Source: Calocera cornea HHB12733
Lineage: Eukaryota; Basidiomycota; Dacrymycetes; Dacrymycetales; Dacrymycetaceae
Direction: 5' to 3'
Assembly: GCA_001632435.1 (NCBI GenBank)
Contig: KV423987.1
Span: 62,001 to 126,000, forward strand
Length of the DNA: 64,000 nt
The notes under the pieces are model-generated. The model did not search any database. It was not told where the DNA came from and saw only the letters and a program-made list of their open reading frames with translations. Below, in pieces: positions 20,430 through 31,879 of the stretch (position 1 is the stretch's first letter; each line of letters starts with the position of its first letter). The translations under genes and the position numbers were made by a program.

Positions 20430-21764
20430 CATAAGGCGGCAACTTGAGTCGAGTAATTTCAGCTCGTCTTGGTAACCCTCGGAGAGCACCTCGCCTGCAG
20501 TGGTGAAGCCAAAAAGCTCGGGTACGGTGGATGGTCTGGGGCCGTTCAGAAAAGCGCGCAGCTGTCACTGACATATCCAGGCGTCCTTCGATAATGGCGG
20601 TCTTAAAAATCTGTAAACTGGCAAGGCTTTGATGTGTTAGAAGTGTTCGAAGTATTCGATTATGAGATTTGACGGCGTGCAAAGTCGGGCACGCATGGAA
20701 GATCTGTCGGAGTACGTCCCATACGCCGTACCCTTCTTGTAGCCCGTAGGAGGAGAGATGCCGCTCGAAGCTCTCCAGCGCTCGAAAGCCTTCGAAGTCT
20801 CGAACAGTAGCAGGCATTGGTGATACGAGAATAACTGAGAAGGGAAGTCAGAACGATGCGCCTGTCAATAAGAGTAACATCCAACACAATCACTAGCATC
20901 ATCCGGGATAGTAAGGCTGAGTGCGACCAGTTGCGGCAGAGCCGCACTGATAAGTTCGAATATAGTCGGCTCCAAATCGTTCACCCTAAATTCCACGATT
21001 TGCAGTCCACTGGAAGACATCTGCAATTGGTTCAAGCAGTTGCGAAGACCGTCATCGTCACGACATCGCCGTGTAAGTGAAACTCTTCCAGTGGACGGCC
21101 TATAGCGAGTGTCGCGGCCGTTCGATCGCCCACAAGATAGCGCAGCCGGAGAAGCGCGTCTTTCGGAAGCCCGCTGAGCTCGTTCTCTGCCCAGAAGTCT
21201 CTTCCTCCACGGCTTATATCGAGGTTCTGCAGTCCGGACTGAGATCGAAAAGCTTCGGCAACAGGAGGACCGCGTAGGGTGAGATTGTCCAAGCGCAATG
21301 GAAGTCATCCCGGATTGATCGATGCAGCTTTGGCGACTGTTAGCAAATCAAGTTGCCATTCTATAGTCAGTGTCTTCAAGTGGATGGCGATGTTCAGAAG
21401 GCGAAACATAAGGCGCAGAGAGGCCGGCGCTTGACGATATACGGCGAGGTGAGCTCCAGATTTCGTCCGTCCACTGGCAGTCGGCGGACGTCCGGCTTGC
21501 GACCGAAATCGTCGCAAATCGAGCTCTAACGTCGTAATATGTTGAGAAAGTATCGGTCGACTGGATAATGTGCGATATAGTTTCCCCATTCGGACAGTCT
21601 CGCGCAGGTATAGAGATTGGTACAGGTGCTTCGAGGCGAGCTCCCCTATCATCGAATTCGTGCGGCATAGCTAGATGAGATCGCGTTTGTCCTCGATGAG
21701 AGGCAGTATCATTGCCCAGAGATCTAGGGTAAAGCAAGGTCGCCAGTTATGACCATGGTGGTGG
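20430..21764 (-). pseudogene. Decayed tandem copy of the F-box-like gene
   Basis: Protein similarity to the gene at 18623-19951 runs over most of its length but in several frames. LWAMILPLIEDKRDLI is followed by an in-frame stop, then LCRTNSMIGELASKHLYQSL continues. A frameshift follows INPG near 21305. DNLTLRGPPVAEAF and LPKDALLRLRYLVGDR resume in another frame, and the C-terminal segment (GFRALESFERHLSS, VWDVLRQIFHACPTLHAV) is also shifted. At least one stop and two frame changes mark it as a pseudogene. The order and orientation match the intact copy, so it arose by tandem duplication. Confidence 0.75.
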
Positions 21765-22298
21765 GCGGAGTGATGAACCAGTTGGTGGCGGGACAACCGC
21801 AAGCCGTAGAGTCGCGCCGCAGAGAGCGATGAAAGCGTGCACAGTTGTTGTGACACGTGATTCATTCCTACGCTTGCGGGTAACAGGAATGGGCAGGTCG
21901 CAAAGAGAAGGCATCAGTATAGGCCTATGGTCAGATTGCATAGTAATGAAGGATAGTATCTTTCCTTGCAAACGCAGCTGAAAGAAGTAATTTGGCCGGG
22001 AATGTCATGGGGAACATGCGGTCGAAAGGCCGACGCGGGGAAATGAATTGCCGCTGATTGGGCCCACTGATCCCTAACCTGGCATCCGACCATAACCAAC
22101 CGAGGTCATCCTACCCCTTCCAAGAGCCTCAACCGATTTCCCATGACGGATCACGCGTCGTCGCTGGCGTCCAGGCTTGTACCTTGCATGATGGATCTCT
22201 GGCCACAGGAACGATCATAAATTGAGCTGCTGGAATGGCGGGAGGGCGCGGTGCCCTCACGGAACGTCGTGTCATACGCATCTGGCTAGCGACACAAG
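21765..22298. other. Upstream region of the carotenoid oxygenase gene
   Basis: About 530 bp without a gene, between the pseudogene 5' end and the plus-strand oxygenase start. No clear TATA box was seen. Confidence 0.4.
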
Positions 22299-24243
22299 AT
22301 GGCCCATATCGATATCATTCCTGTCGACTTGCCTGGATCTGACTCGAAGAAGCCGCTGAAGTTCTCTGGAGACATCTTCCAGGGATTCAACGCGCCATGT
22401 CGGTTCGAGGGGAGCGTCGAGCAGCTTGAGGTCTTAGGAGAGATCCCGCGGTCCATCGACGGCACTTTCTACCGCGTCATGCCAGACCATCACTACCCGC
22501 CGTTTGTTCAGGTATGTGCTCCATATCAGGGAGAGTATAGACAAGGAACTGATCAATGGCGGCAGAACGAGATCCACTTCAATGGAGACGGCGTCATCAG
22601 CGCGTTCAAGATCGAGAACGGAGAATGCGACTTCCAGCAGATGGCGGTTCGCACTCATCGATTCCTGGCGGAGAAGAAGCACCGACGTGCGCTCTTCGGT
22701 GGGAATCATCCTCCCGTGCTACAGATCTGTATCTGACGGTTACCACAGGCAAGTATCGTAACGCATATACGGACAATCCGCTCGTCGAAGGCGTCCTCCG
22801 CACCATCAGCAACACTAACATCGTCTTCCACCGCGGCGTGCTTCTTGCTCTCAAAGAAGATGGCCCGCCCTTCGCCATGGACCCCACGACACTCGAGACG
22901 TTTGGCGTGTGGGACTTCCAAGGGCAGATCAAGACACCCACATTCACCGCGCATCCGAAGTTCGACCCGCTCACGGGGGATATGGTGTGTTATGGGTATG
23001 AGGCGAAGGGGGATGCGAGCAAGGATATTGTCGTGTATAATGTTGATAAGGAGGGGAGGAAGACCGATGAGGTGTGGGTTAAGGCGCCGTGGTGTGGGAT
23101 GATCCATGACATTGGGATCACGAGGAACTACATCAGTGAGTACGTCTATCACGCGGTAACCCTTCCTCGCTCACGAGCATATAGTCTTCCCGTTGACCCC
23201 GATCACGGTCGATGCTGATCGTATCAAGCGCGGCGGCAATCACTTTGCATGGCAGCCCAAGCTAGATCAGGCGTATGGTATCCTTCCTCGTAGAGGCGCA
23301 AAGTCGGAGGACATGAAATGGTTCTATGCCGACAACGCATTCCACGGTCATGGTGAGGAGCTTGATTGTGCAACCGCAACAAATGCTGATCAGAGGTGTC
23401 AGTGGCAAACGCATACGAGAACGAGGAAGGAAATATCGTGATCGATCTCACCGTGGCCGACGGCAATGTATTCTACTTCTTCCCGCCGGACGAGAGCAGA
23501 GTCGGCGAACCACCGCGTGTCAAGTTCAACTCCCCAATGCACCGCTGGGTGTTCGATCCCAAGGCACCCGATGGTACGCGGTACAAGCCGCACGAGCTAT
23601 TCGACACGCAGGGCGAGTTTGCGAGGTCGGATGACCGCTACCTTGGACAGCCGTACAACCACTTCTTCTTATGTGTTATCGACCCGACCAAGCCGTATAA
23701 CTTCCAGGTGTGTGGCATCGTGCGTCTGTCCATGTGTCGCTGACCGTGTTGTAGAGGTGCGGTCCGCCCGTCGGTGGTCTGTTCAACTGCTATGGCCATT
23801 TCAACTGGAAGAACCACTCCAAGTCCATCTGGTTTGCCGGTGACTGCTCAACCGTACAGGAACCCGTGTTCATTCCACGTTCGCACGATGCTCCAGAGGG
23901 CGACGGCTATTTGATGGGCCTCGTGAATCGGCTTGACGAACTGCGGAACGACCTTGTTATCCTCGATACTGCGCGGCCTTTCGAGGAAGGACCAATCGCG
24001 GTTGTCAAGCTGCCGTTCAAGCTCCGAACTGGATTGCACGGCAACTTCGTTGAGAGCAAGGACATCAAGGAATGGAATGAACGGCTGCCGAGGGACCAGA
24101 TCCCAAGGCAGAACGTCGACGAAGTCATCAAGGCCAAGGCGGGCAGCGTGTACAAGGACGGACTGAAGCCGATCATGAATGGTATCTTGCAGCCTGCTGC
24201 GAATGGAGTAAAAGGGACGAATGGAGTGAATGGGGGCCATTGA
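22299..24243 (+). CDS. Carotenoid/stilbene cleavage oxygenase (RPE65 family)
   Basis: Six exons (22299-22511, 22566-22698, 22749-23135, 23185-23352, 23403-23707, 23755-24243) give 564 aa with all phases closed. The family uses a 4-His non-heme iron site to split a double bond of carotenoids or stilbenes with O2. All four His contexts are present: [37 protein letters not shown] (restored by splicing) and GLHGNF. The second-shell Glu contexts ANAYE and EPVFIPR are also there. The early motifs [13 protein letters not shown] and [14 protein letters not shown] match fungal lignostilbene-dioxygenase-like members. No signal peptide is seen, so it is probably cytosolic. The C-terminus ends in a Gly/Asn-rich tail. 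The substrate cannot be read from sequence; cleavage of lignin-derived stilbenes is plausible in a wood decayer. Confidence 0.9.
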
Positions 24244-24425
24244 ATGCTGTCCGACGGCTAGCTTGTTTCGTCGCTTCGAATGGTATCAGTCATCAATAGT
24301 ACAATCCATTATGGATAAGGCTACACATTATATCCATCGACATGGGTATACCAAAAAAGAACCATCAACTGCCCAAGCGAACAATTTTACGCTATCATAA
24401 CCAGACTCATACCAGATGGGTCTGT

Positions 24426-27400
24426 CTAACCTCTTGCGCCATTGCTTCCAAGTCGAACGACAAGACTCAAGAGGGCGGTGTTCTCGCTCGACGCATAGAA
24501 TTGCAAGCAATCCATGCAGACCTGAGAGCCTATTAGTCATGTCCATGGAAAGACTCTAAGTGCGACGTACCTGGAACGAATGATTATAGTTCGCCTCAAA
24601 CTTCTGGAAGAACTCCCATGGCTTTTGCATATCCTGCTCTCCCTTCCCGGCCCACTTGTTAAAGTTTGACGAGTAGTTTGCAAATGTTGAACATGTGAGC
24701 AGAAGACGCGAATAGACTTTCAGCAGCTTCGAGCTCGTCAACATGCATTCCTTCAAGCATGTGTCCAAGAAGTCGACGTGATCCTTGAGGAGCTGATCGA
24801 CGGTTGACACCTTCTCAAGTGATGCCTCGAGTTTGCGCCAGTTTGGCTCCAGCACTTCAGTGGTGGCATACGCCATCACTTGCTGAACGAACGCCAACAT
24901 CCTTGCTCGAAGGTTGAACACTCTCCTGCGCCACGCTTCATGCTCTGATACTTCGAGGGGCAATGGAATGGGTGGTGGGAGCGGGGATGACGTCATACGG
25001 GAAGATGCTCTCGAAGGCGCGGTCGCTCGTGAAGCAGGTCGGGAAGAAGTGGCAGCAGGGATGGGCGTCGACGAGTTCGAGGAGGACAGAGGGCCACGCG
25101 ATCGCCAAACGGGCTGCGATTGGTCCGTCCACATGCCGAGCAGGGCGTGTTCCGTCACCTTGAGGTGGAGCAAGAAGCGGAACAGAAGCTGATATCGGAG
25201 CAGCGTCTTTCTTGAAATGACGAGAGAAAGCGGGAAGGTGACGGTGTAATCCAGAGTCAGGGCATCCATCGCTAGTAGCACTACGTTAGAACACGACATG
25301 AAGCGTGAGAAAGCGACTCACTCAGCAGATCACGCTTATCCTTCTTGTCTTTATCTTTATCCTTGTCCTTCTCAGAGTGAGCGGTGCTTCCGTGTCCAAT
25401 CGATCCCAAGTCGCCGCTGACGGCTACGACCTTCAGGAGCCAATCATACAGCCCCTCCCTGGCCATGGTGAGCTTGATATCCTCCCTGAATCCGCCGATT
25501 CCCTCATCAGGCAAGTTCATCGCCACTTCGAGCAGCGCCTGCAGTTTCGGCAGGGAGACGGAGCGGGACGGCTTTCGCAGGTCGGACATGGAGAGGTCGA
25601 GGAAGTGGGTGAAGAAGCCCGATTGGGAGAGGAAGAAGTAGCGCTTGAGGGAGCGGAGGCGCGGGATGAGCTGCTGATCTTGTACTAGCAGCGTCAGGAG
25701 GGTGCGGTTCGCTCGCTGATATGCGTCCTCGATGCGTTTGTAGAAGCTGGGGCTCCGTCAGTTCCCAGCCGCGGCCCGGTACATAATGCCACTCACGGTG
25801 CGCAGTCCATACCGCCCTCCCAATCCTCGTTCCTCGAACCCACATCCCTCCCACACTCCCGAATGACATTGACATATTTCCCCGCCAGGAGTACCTTCCT
25901 CTTCCACCTGTCCAAGAACTCCGGCACACATGCCCCTCCCGGCAGCCGGCCCGTGCTCTGCCTAGGCAGCGGCACGCCTGTGGTCATGCGTTCCTTCTGC
26001 CCCGGCTCGGTGGGCGTTCCGTCCCGCAACGTGTAGCGGCGGTCCCAGTACTCGTCTGTGTAGTCCCGCTCTAGGAAGGAGGGTGCGAGGTACGGCTGGG
26101 AGCGGACGAAGAACTCGTTGTGCGGGTCGGCGAGGAGGCCGGATTCGGCCCAGAGGAGGAGGGTCCGCGCATAGGGCGTTGAGAGGCGGGCGAGCAGCGG
26201 GTTCAGCAGGGCTGGGGTCAGGGGATCACTAGGAATAATCAGCATCATGCAGCTTTCAGGGCTAGTTCGACTCACCCTGCCATCCGCCGCATACAGTCCC
26301 ACACAGTGGTAATCACCTCCCCTCCCAACACCTCACCCTCATCCTCCGCGTCCGCCCCAAGCCCCTTGATAACATTGCTTATCCCGCCGAGCCCCAGCTC
26401 CGCATTCCGTCTTTCCTCCTCAGAGTCGACCTCGCTCTCGTCTTCCGTTGAGGTGTCCGCGCCGGCTGGGTCGAGCAGGAGAGAGGAAGTGAGGGTGTAG
26501 AGCAGAGCGAGCGTGCGCGCGCTGGGGTCGAGGTGCGGCATCAGGGAGTGCAGGGTCAGCCCTGGCTCGCCCAGGCGGGGAGGGCTGAGGAACGCGTGTT
26601 CCAGTCTTGTCACCAGAGTGACGTGCTCCTGGATTCCAGTTAGCATGTGATTCCTCCATACAACCGTGCTGGCATACCTGGAGGACGGAGCGCAAAGCAC
26701 CGCAAAGCGCGTGATTCACAAACCCGCATCCCTCGATGCTCTTTGCGGCAATAAACGCCTCCAGAGCCGTATAGTGCGTCGCAATCGGTAACAAGCGCGT
26801 AATGAGATCTCGCATGCTCGGATCTAGCACACCATCAGCATTCTTCTTCCACAAAACGAAAGTACCCACCAAGCGTCTCGTTGCACACGAACACGGCCCC
26901 CGCGAGGGGGTCGTCCACATGCGGGCTCTCGGGCGAGTACCGGATCAGCGCGCCCTCAATGCCCAGCATCACGAACAGCAGGTCCTCCAGGACCATCGCC
27001 TCCTGGAGCTCGAGGCTGATCCCGCGCAGGTTCACGTCGCCTTCCGCGGCGCCGGCCGAGGCGCGCGACTTGCCCTTCCCGTTCGTAGGCGGCTCGAACG
27101 CTGCTGCGGAGGGAGGGGGCACGCGCGAGTTGAGCGGCGCTTGGAGGAAGGAGGGCTCGGCGGCGAACGATGTTTCTGCCCATCTGCTGGGGCCAGCTCC
27201 AGCGTCCCTCTCAACCCCCCGCGCGCTGGCCCTGCCGTCCCTATCCCTCGCACCAGCAGCAGCGCCCAGTCCCAGGCCTCCCACTCGGTCCCTGATCTCC
27301 TCCTCCTCCTCCTCTTCCAACCTCTCTCGCATTTCCTCCTGTTCCTCCTCCTCCTCCTCTTCGTCGTTGTCTCCATGTACCTCCCTTAGCCCCCGCCTCG

Positions 27401-27509
27401 CGGATGTGAGAGTGCTAGTGACCTTGTTGAGCTGCTTCGCCGACAGGCCCAGTGTCTTGTGCCTCCTCGCGCGCGAAGCTGGCCGCAGAGGCGTGTAGGG
27501 CGTCGTCAT
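24426..27509 (-). CDS. GCP2: Gamma-tubulin complex component 2 (Spc97/GCP2)
   Basis: Seven exons (27509-26870, 26823-26678, 26628-26276, 26228-25797, 25746-25322, 25271-24571, 24521-24426) give 930 aa. The GCP2 signature is strong: FYKRIEDAYQRANRTLLTLL, LRSLKRYFFLSQSGFFTHFL, LRKPSRSVSLPKLQALLEVA, MDALTLDYTVTFPLSLVISR, YQLLFRFLLHLKVTEHALL and HVDFLDTCLKECMLTSSKLL. It forms, with GCP3 and gamma-tubulin, the small complex that nucleates microtubules at the spindle pole body. Exon 1 holds a Glu-rich acidic stretch and a disordered region before the first GRIP segment. Insertions that are Ser/Ala-rich (about 25000-25110) and Lys/Asp-rich (KDKDKDKKDK) interrupt the C-terminal domain between conserved blocks. 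The short last exon completes the C-terminus. Confidence 0.93.
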
Positions 27510-28025
27510 CTCCCTTCTTTCGTTCGTTGTCACTATCGGGTACCGCGCTGAGCCGAGCCGGGTGGTGTGGTGTAGTTGCGGAGCGAGGGACGTCGGCGCG
27601 GTGAGCGACGGCGACGCGTCAAAGTGGACGACGCGCAGGAGAGAGACGGAGGCTTTTTGCACAGGCACGTGTTGGCAAGGCGGAATCGGCTGTGTATCAT
27701 ATTCGTTGATCTTCTTCACGATTCCTCACCGCCACTGTGCGGCTTTCACTTAAATTCTTTGATCTTCCTCGTGATTCCTGCCGCATGCAGTTTGATGAAG
27801 ACGCGCTGTTCGTGACTGATGAATATGGCTCGACTTTTCGACCCGACTGGGATTCACGGCAAATCCCAGTCAGTGCACATTGCTCCATTCTCCAGCGCTG
27901 CCAGCATGAAGCGTCGAGTCACCCTCGAGTTGCATCCTCAAAATAACGTGCACTATTGATACAGCGACAGTTCTACATATCCTAAAGTGGCCCACTGTGA
28001 CCTGCCCAGCAACGCGCCACCAACA
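27510..28025. other. GCP2 promoter side
   Basis: No gene. It contains two imperfect direct copies of a TTGATCTTC...GATTCCT motif at about 27705-27725 and 27758-27778. Confidence 0.5.
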
Positions 28026-29713
28026 CTAGTAGATGGCGAATATCCTCGGCTCCTTCTTGAACCTCGCATACAGCAGACAGAGCGAGCCCGTGATGCACCA
28101 AGCGCCGCTGAGGGAGAACACGGCGTGCCAGTTCCCGCCCGTCGCTGAGAACACAGCGCCGAGGATCGGCGCGCCCGCACCGTTCCCCGGGGTGAGGAAG
28201 AGGATGAGCAGCCCGCTGAGCGCGGCGAGGTCCTTCACCCCGAACAGCTTTGCGCCTAGCACGCTCGAGAGGCTGACGAACGCCGCGCCGAAGAAGCCGA
28301 TGAAAATCGAGTAGAACATGATTATCCCGAAGTTGGTGGCCAGGTTCCAGATCACTAGCTGGGCGAAGCCCGCCATGAACACGGAGAAGATGAAGGCGTT
28401 GAGCACGCCGAGCTTGTCCGCCAGCAGGCCCATGCTGCTCCTTCCCAGCGCGGCGGAGAAGTTCATCACTGAGAGGGGGACGGCGGTGAGGGAGGGGGAG
28501 AGGTGGGGCAGGGTAGCGATGGTGTACTGCTGAATGTAGAAGTACGGCCCGAGGTAGCCGAAGCAGGCGAAGAAGATGGCGAGCGCGACGGACCAGAAGA
28601 TTGGGTCGCCGAACAGGGTGAAGTCGAACCATTTTATCTTGGCCTTGGTGAACCGGATGGATGAGGGGTGCGGCCGGTCCTTCATCATGAATATTGCAGA
28701 GGTCATGAGGAAGAGGTGGAGGAAGGCGTAGAAGAGGAGCGTGTAGCGTAGGCCGATGCGGTTCAGCAGTTGTTGCACACAGAGGGAGGCGACGCCGCCG
28801 CCTGGGAAGGCGGTGAGTCGACGGTGCCAGGGCACACACAACAGAACGTACCGAACGAGCCACCGGTGAGGACAATTCCTGTAGCGAAACCTCGTTTCTT
28901 ACGGAACCACTGCGATGGAGAGGACATGATGACCGGCTGGACGAAGCCCCCCGCCAGCCCTTGCAGAACACCCTGCGCTCAATGTCAGACGGTGGCCAAG
29001 CCTGTGATGGCTCTACGCACCTGGGTGAGGAAGAACTGCCATAGGGTGTTGGAGAACGCAGCGCAGAGCATGGCGATGAACGCCAGGACCGTGCCGTATA
29101 TGACGCATAGTCGGTACCCGCTGAACGCACGTCAGCATCGAAGTGCCAATAATCCATAAACCAATTTGGGGCGTACTACCGGTCCGCGACCTTCCCAACG
29201 ATGAACGCCGTTGGGTTCATGACCATCCCTGACAAGCTGCCGAGGAGGGAGAGCACCGACGGCTCCGCGTCCGGGAAGACGTGCTGCTTGTAGTGGGCCT
29301 GGAACACGCCCCACGTGAGGGACCATCCGATGATGACTATCCGCACAAAGGTTACATCCTCCTTGAAGAACGGTCGGTAAAGACCACGCACCTCCTGCGA
29401 TGATTGTACACCCCGCAACGACAAACCAGCCCCTCCCTCCCTCCGGATACTCCCACTCTGCCCCATCCAGGTTCGCATCCACCGCTGCAGCACCTTGGAC
29501 ATCCCCTGGGATCCTCCGTTCCAGATCTTTATCCCCGCCATCCTCGGTCTCGTCCTGCGACGTGGGGTCTGGGGAGACGTAGGGCTGCTTTTCTGAGAGG
29601 TACTGCTCGGTCATTGTCCCGGGGGTGATGGGCGTGACGGGCGTTTCGTCGTCGGCTTTCTCCTTCTCCGCCGCGGATGAGAGGTCGACGGGGGTCCCAT
29701 CTGGAGACGGCAT
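28026..29713 (-). CDS. MFS transporter, monocarboxylate (MCT) type, copy 1
   Basis: Five exons by inspection, beginning at ATG 29713. The acidic cytosolic N-terminus is followed by the MCT signature PEGGRGWFVVAGCTI at the start of TM1. Further marks are GWSLTWGVFQAHYKQHVFP, the loop motif WFRKKRGFATGIV, GLRYTLLFYAFLHLFLM, and the C-terminal half with AVPLSVMNFSAALGRSSMGL and FGVKDLAALSGLLILF. Twelve TM helices are expected. Fungal members of this family import monocarboxylates or related substrates at the plasma membrane, but many have no known substrate. The intron after TM1 is short, and splicing restores VIIGWSL. The C-terminus KKEPRIFAIY is shared with copy 2. Two homologs lie at 54906-56628 and 57513-59164. 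Confidence 0.85.
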
Positions 29714-30192
29714 ACCAGGTCGTTAAGGTTGAAGAAGCCGCTCGTTGCAGACTGGCGCTCACAAGCACCAGATGGTGCAGCGCAAGTATGACCCGGTCTA
29801 GCCATTACTATCCTCACTTCATTACAGTAACACGACACCTCGCCGGGCAAACGGCGTGGCCCGAGCGGGCCGGCAATGACGAACACTGAATAGCGGCGGA
29901 TCGGCAACCGGCTCAGCGAGAACGGCAGGGCCCCGGTCGGTGTGGCGGCCGAGGGGGCGGAGGTGGAGGGATTTGCGGGAGAGCGACACACGGAGGTGGC
30001 GTAATCATACCGGCGCCGGGTGCGCGAGTGCGGGGAAGCGATCAAGCGCGGCGGCTATTCGGCCATGAACCGGGCCGAATTCATTCTGTGGCCGATAGTA
30101 AACCAGCCTCAATTGGTTTGGTTCCCATCAAACAAACCTAACTTTGCATAATCTCATATACGACCGTCCAGCGATTTAGGCTGATCTATTCA
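29714..30192. other. Intergenic region
   Basis: Promoter side of MCT copy 1 and 3' side of the flavoprotein gene. No gene seen; AT-rich patch at 30110-30180. Confidence 0.4.
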
Positions 30193-31879
30193 TCATGCCA
30201 AGCTCATCTCGAACCACGCCACCGCCGTCTGGAGCTGCTTACTGATGTCCACACTCCAAATCCAGTCCATCCTATCCTCCGCGACCCTCGCAAACTCCGT
30301 CACATTGTCCCCAGCCGGCGAAACCAGCTCCCACAGCCGGCCAGTCTCGTACGAAAGCTCCTTGATCCGCTGCACGCGGTCTTTGCGTACGAGCTCGTAG
30401 GCTTTTAGGGCGGCAGAGACGTTGTCTGGGGTCACTTTTGGGTGCGCGAGAAGGTGAGCGAGCAGGTGTGCGTCCTCGATGCCTTGTGAAGCACCGTTGC
30501 CTTGATGGGGTCTAGCGATTGTCAGCACTCATGGACCCGTCCGGTCTCAGGTTAGACAAACGTCATCGCATGAGCCGCATCTCCCAGAAGAGCAACGTCC
30601 CCCTGCACGAAGTACGGCAGATCCGGAACGTCGAACATGGCCCATCTGGAAGGCCGTTTGACAAGCTACTTTCCTTGAGCCTCCTGCTATCTTTCCTCCA
30701 GCTGGATCTCACCTCCAGAATAGCCTTCACCTGCGACGCACAACCCTCATAGTCCTTCATCAGCTCCTTCTCGTCGACATCGTGCTCCACTGTCACCTCC
30801 ATTAGTCCTGCCCAAACTTGCATGAGGCGGACGCACCCCAGTCCTGCGTCTCCCACGTCGGACATCTTCCCTTGGTGTAATCGCTCTTGAACGCAACGAC
30901 GTTGATGTACTTTCCACCCGCCACTGGGTAGTGCACGGCATGCTGTTGCCATCTCAGCCGTGGGTCTCCGCACAAGGGCCGAAACCCACCTGGCTAGGGG
31001 CGAGCCACATCATCGGTGTACTCGTGATCGTCCTCCCAACCGCAGCGAGGACCTTCTCTGTCGGCACCAGCGCGCGATACGCGTACGACCCGGACCATCT
31101 CGGCTCCTGCAGCGCCAGGTCGCCCCTCGCCTCGTACATGAGCTTCCTAACCCTGCGCCGCATCAGATTCAGCACCACTCCCCGAGGCAGCAAAGGACCG
31201 TCTCACGTCGACTTGATCCCGTCCGCACCCAGGAGCACATCGCACTCCTCCTGCGTGCCGTCACGGAATGCTACCGTGATGGACCCGCCAGGCTGCTGCG
31301 AGTAGCGGATAAGCTGCTTCTGGAACTTGACGCACGATGCGGGCACGTGCGCTAGGAGGAGCTCGAGCAGCTCTGCGCGGTGGGTGTTCATCTGCCCGCC
31401 GGGTGTGCGCATCTACTCAACCCCCAGCCCACCGTCAGCTAAGCATACCTCCAGCGCCAGCACCCATCACACACCGTAAAGAACGGTTCTCCGCCTCTCC
31501 TGCCGTCCCCAAACCGAAACTGGAAGAAAAGCCCCTCCCCGTCCCTCCCCACCGCCTGCCCGCCACCCTCGAGCCAGCAGCCCCGTGCAAGCGCCTCGTA
31601 CTCCTCCCCGACGCCCAGCGCGCGCAGGACCTTGAGCGCGTTCCACCCGATCATGATCCCCGCGCCGATCTCGGAGAAGTGAGCCGCGGACTCGTACAGT
31701 GTGAAGGTGAACGGGGGCGGCACCGGCGTGTTGGAGCCGGGAGCCGGCGGGTCGGAGAGCTGCTGCTGTTGCTGCTGGGCAAGGGCAAGGGCGAGCGTCA
31801 GCCCGACGATGCCCCCGCCGAGGATGGCGATCCTCAGCGGGCCCGGGGCGGGCTTTTCGGATGGAGGGAGGTCGCCCAT
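30193..31879 (-). CDS. FAD-dependent monooxygenase, salicylate-hydroxylase-like
   Basis: Multi-exon gene starting at ATG 31879 (MGDLPPSEK). Class A flavoprotein monooxygenase marks appear in order: the Rossmann motif RIAILGGGIVGLTLALALAQ, ESAAHFSEIGAGI, MNTHRAELLELLLAHVP, the DG motif VLLGADGIKST, the GD motif GDVALLGDAAHAM, and HQGNGASQGIEDAHLLAHLL. The reaction is NAD(P)H- and O2-dependent hydroxylation of an aromatic acid, in the cytosol. A poly-Gln run follows the Rossmann helix. Introns split each of these blocks; the one ending GAGTAG before MRTPGG is clear. An open frame upstream to 32221 is probably leader. It may take part in aromatic catabolism; the exact substrate is unknown. Confidence 0.82.

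Noticed and set aside
27982..29157. 391-codon minus-strand frame over MCT copy 1
   Set aside because: Alternative frame of the transporter exons, Arg/His/Pro-rich, without TM segments.
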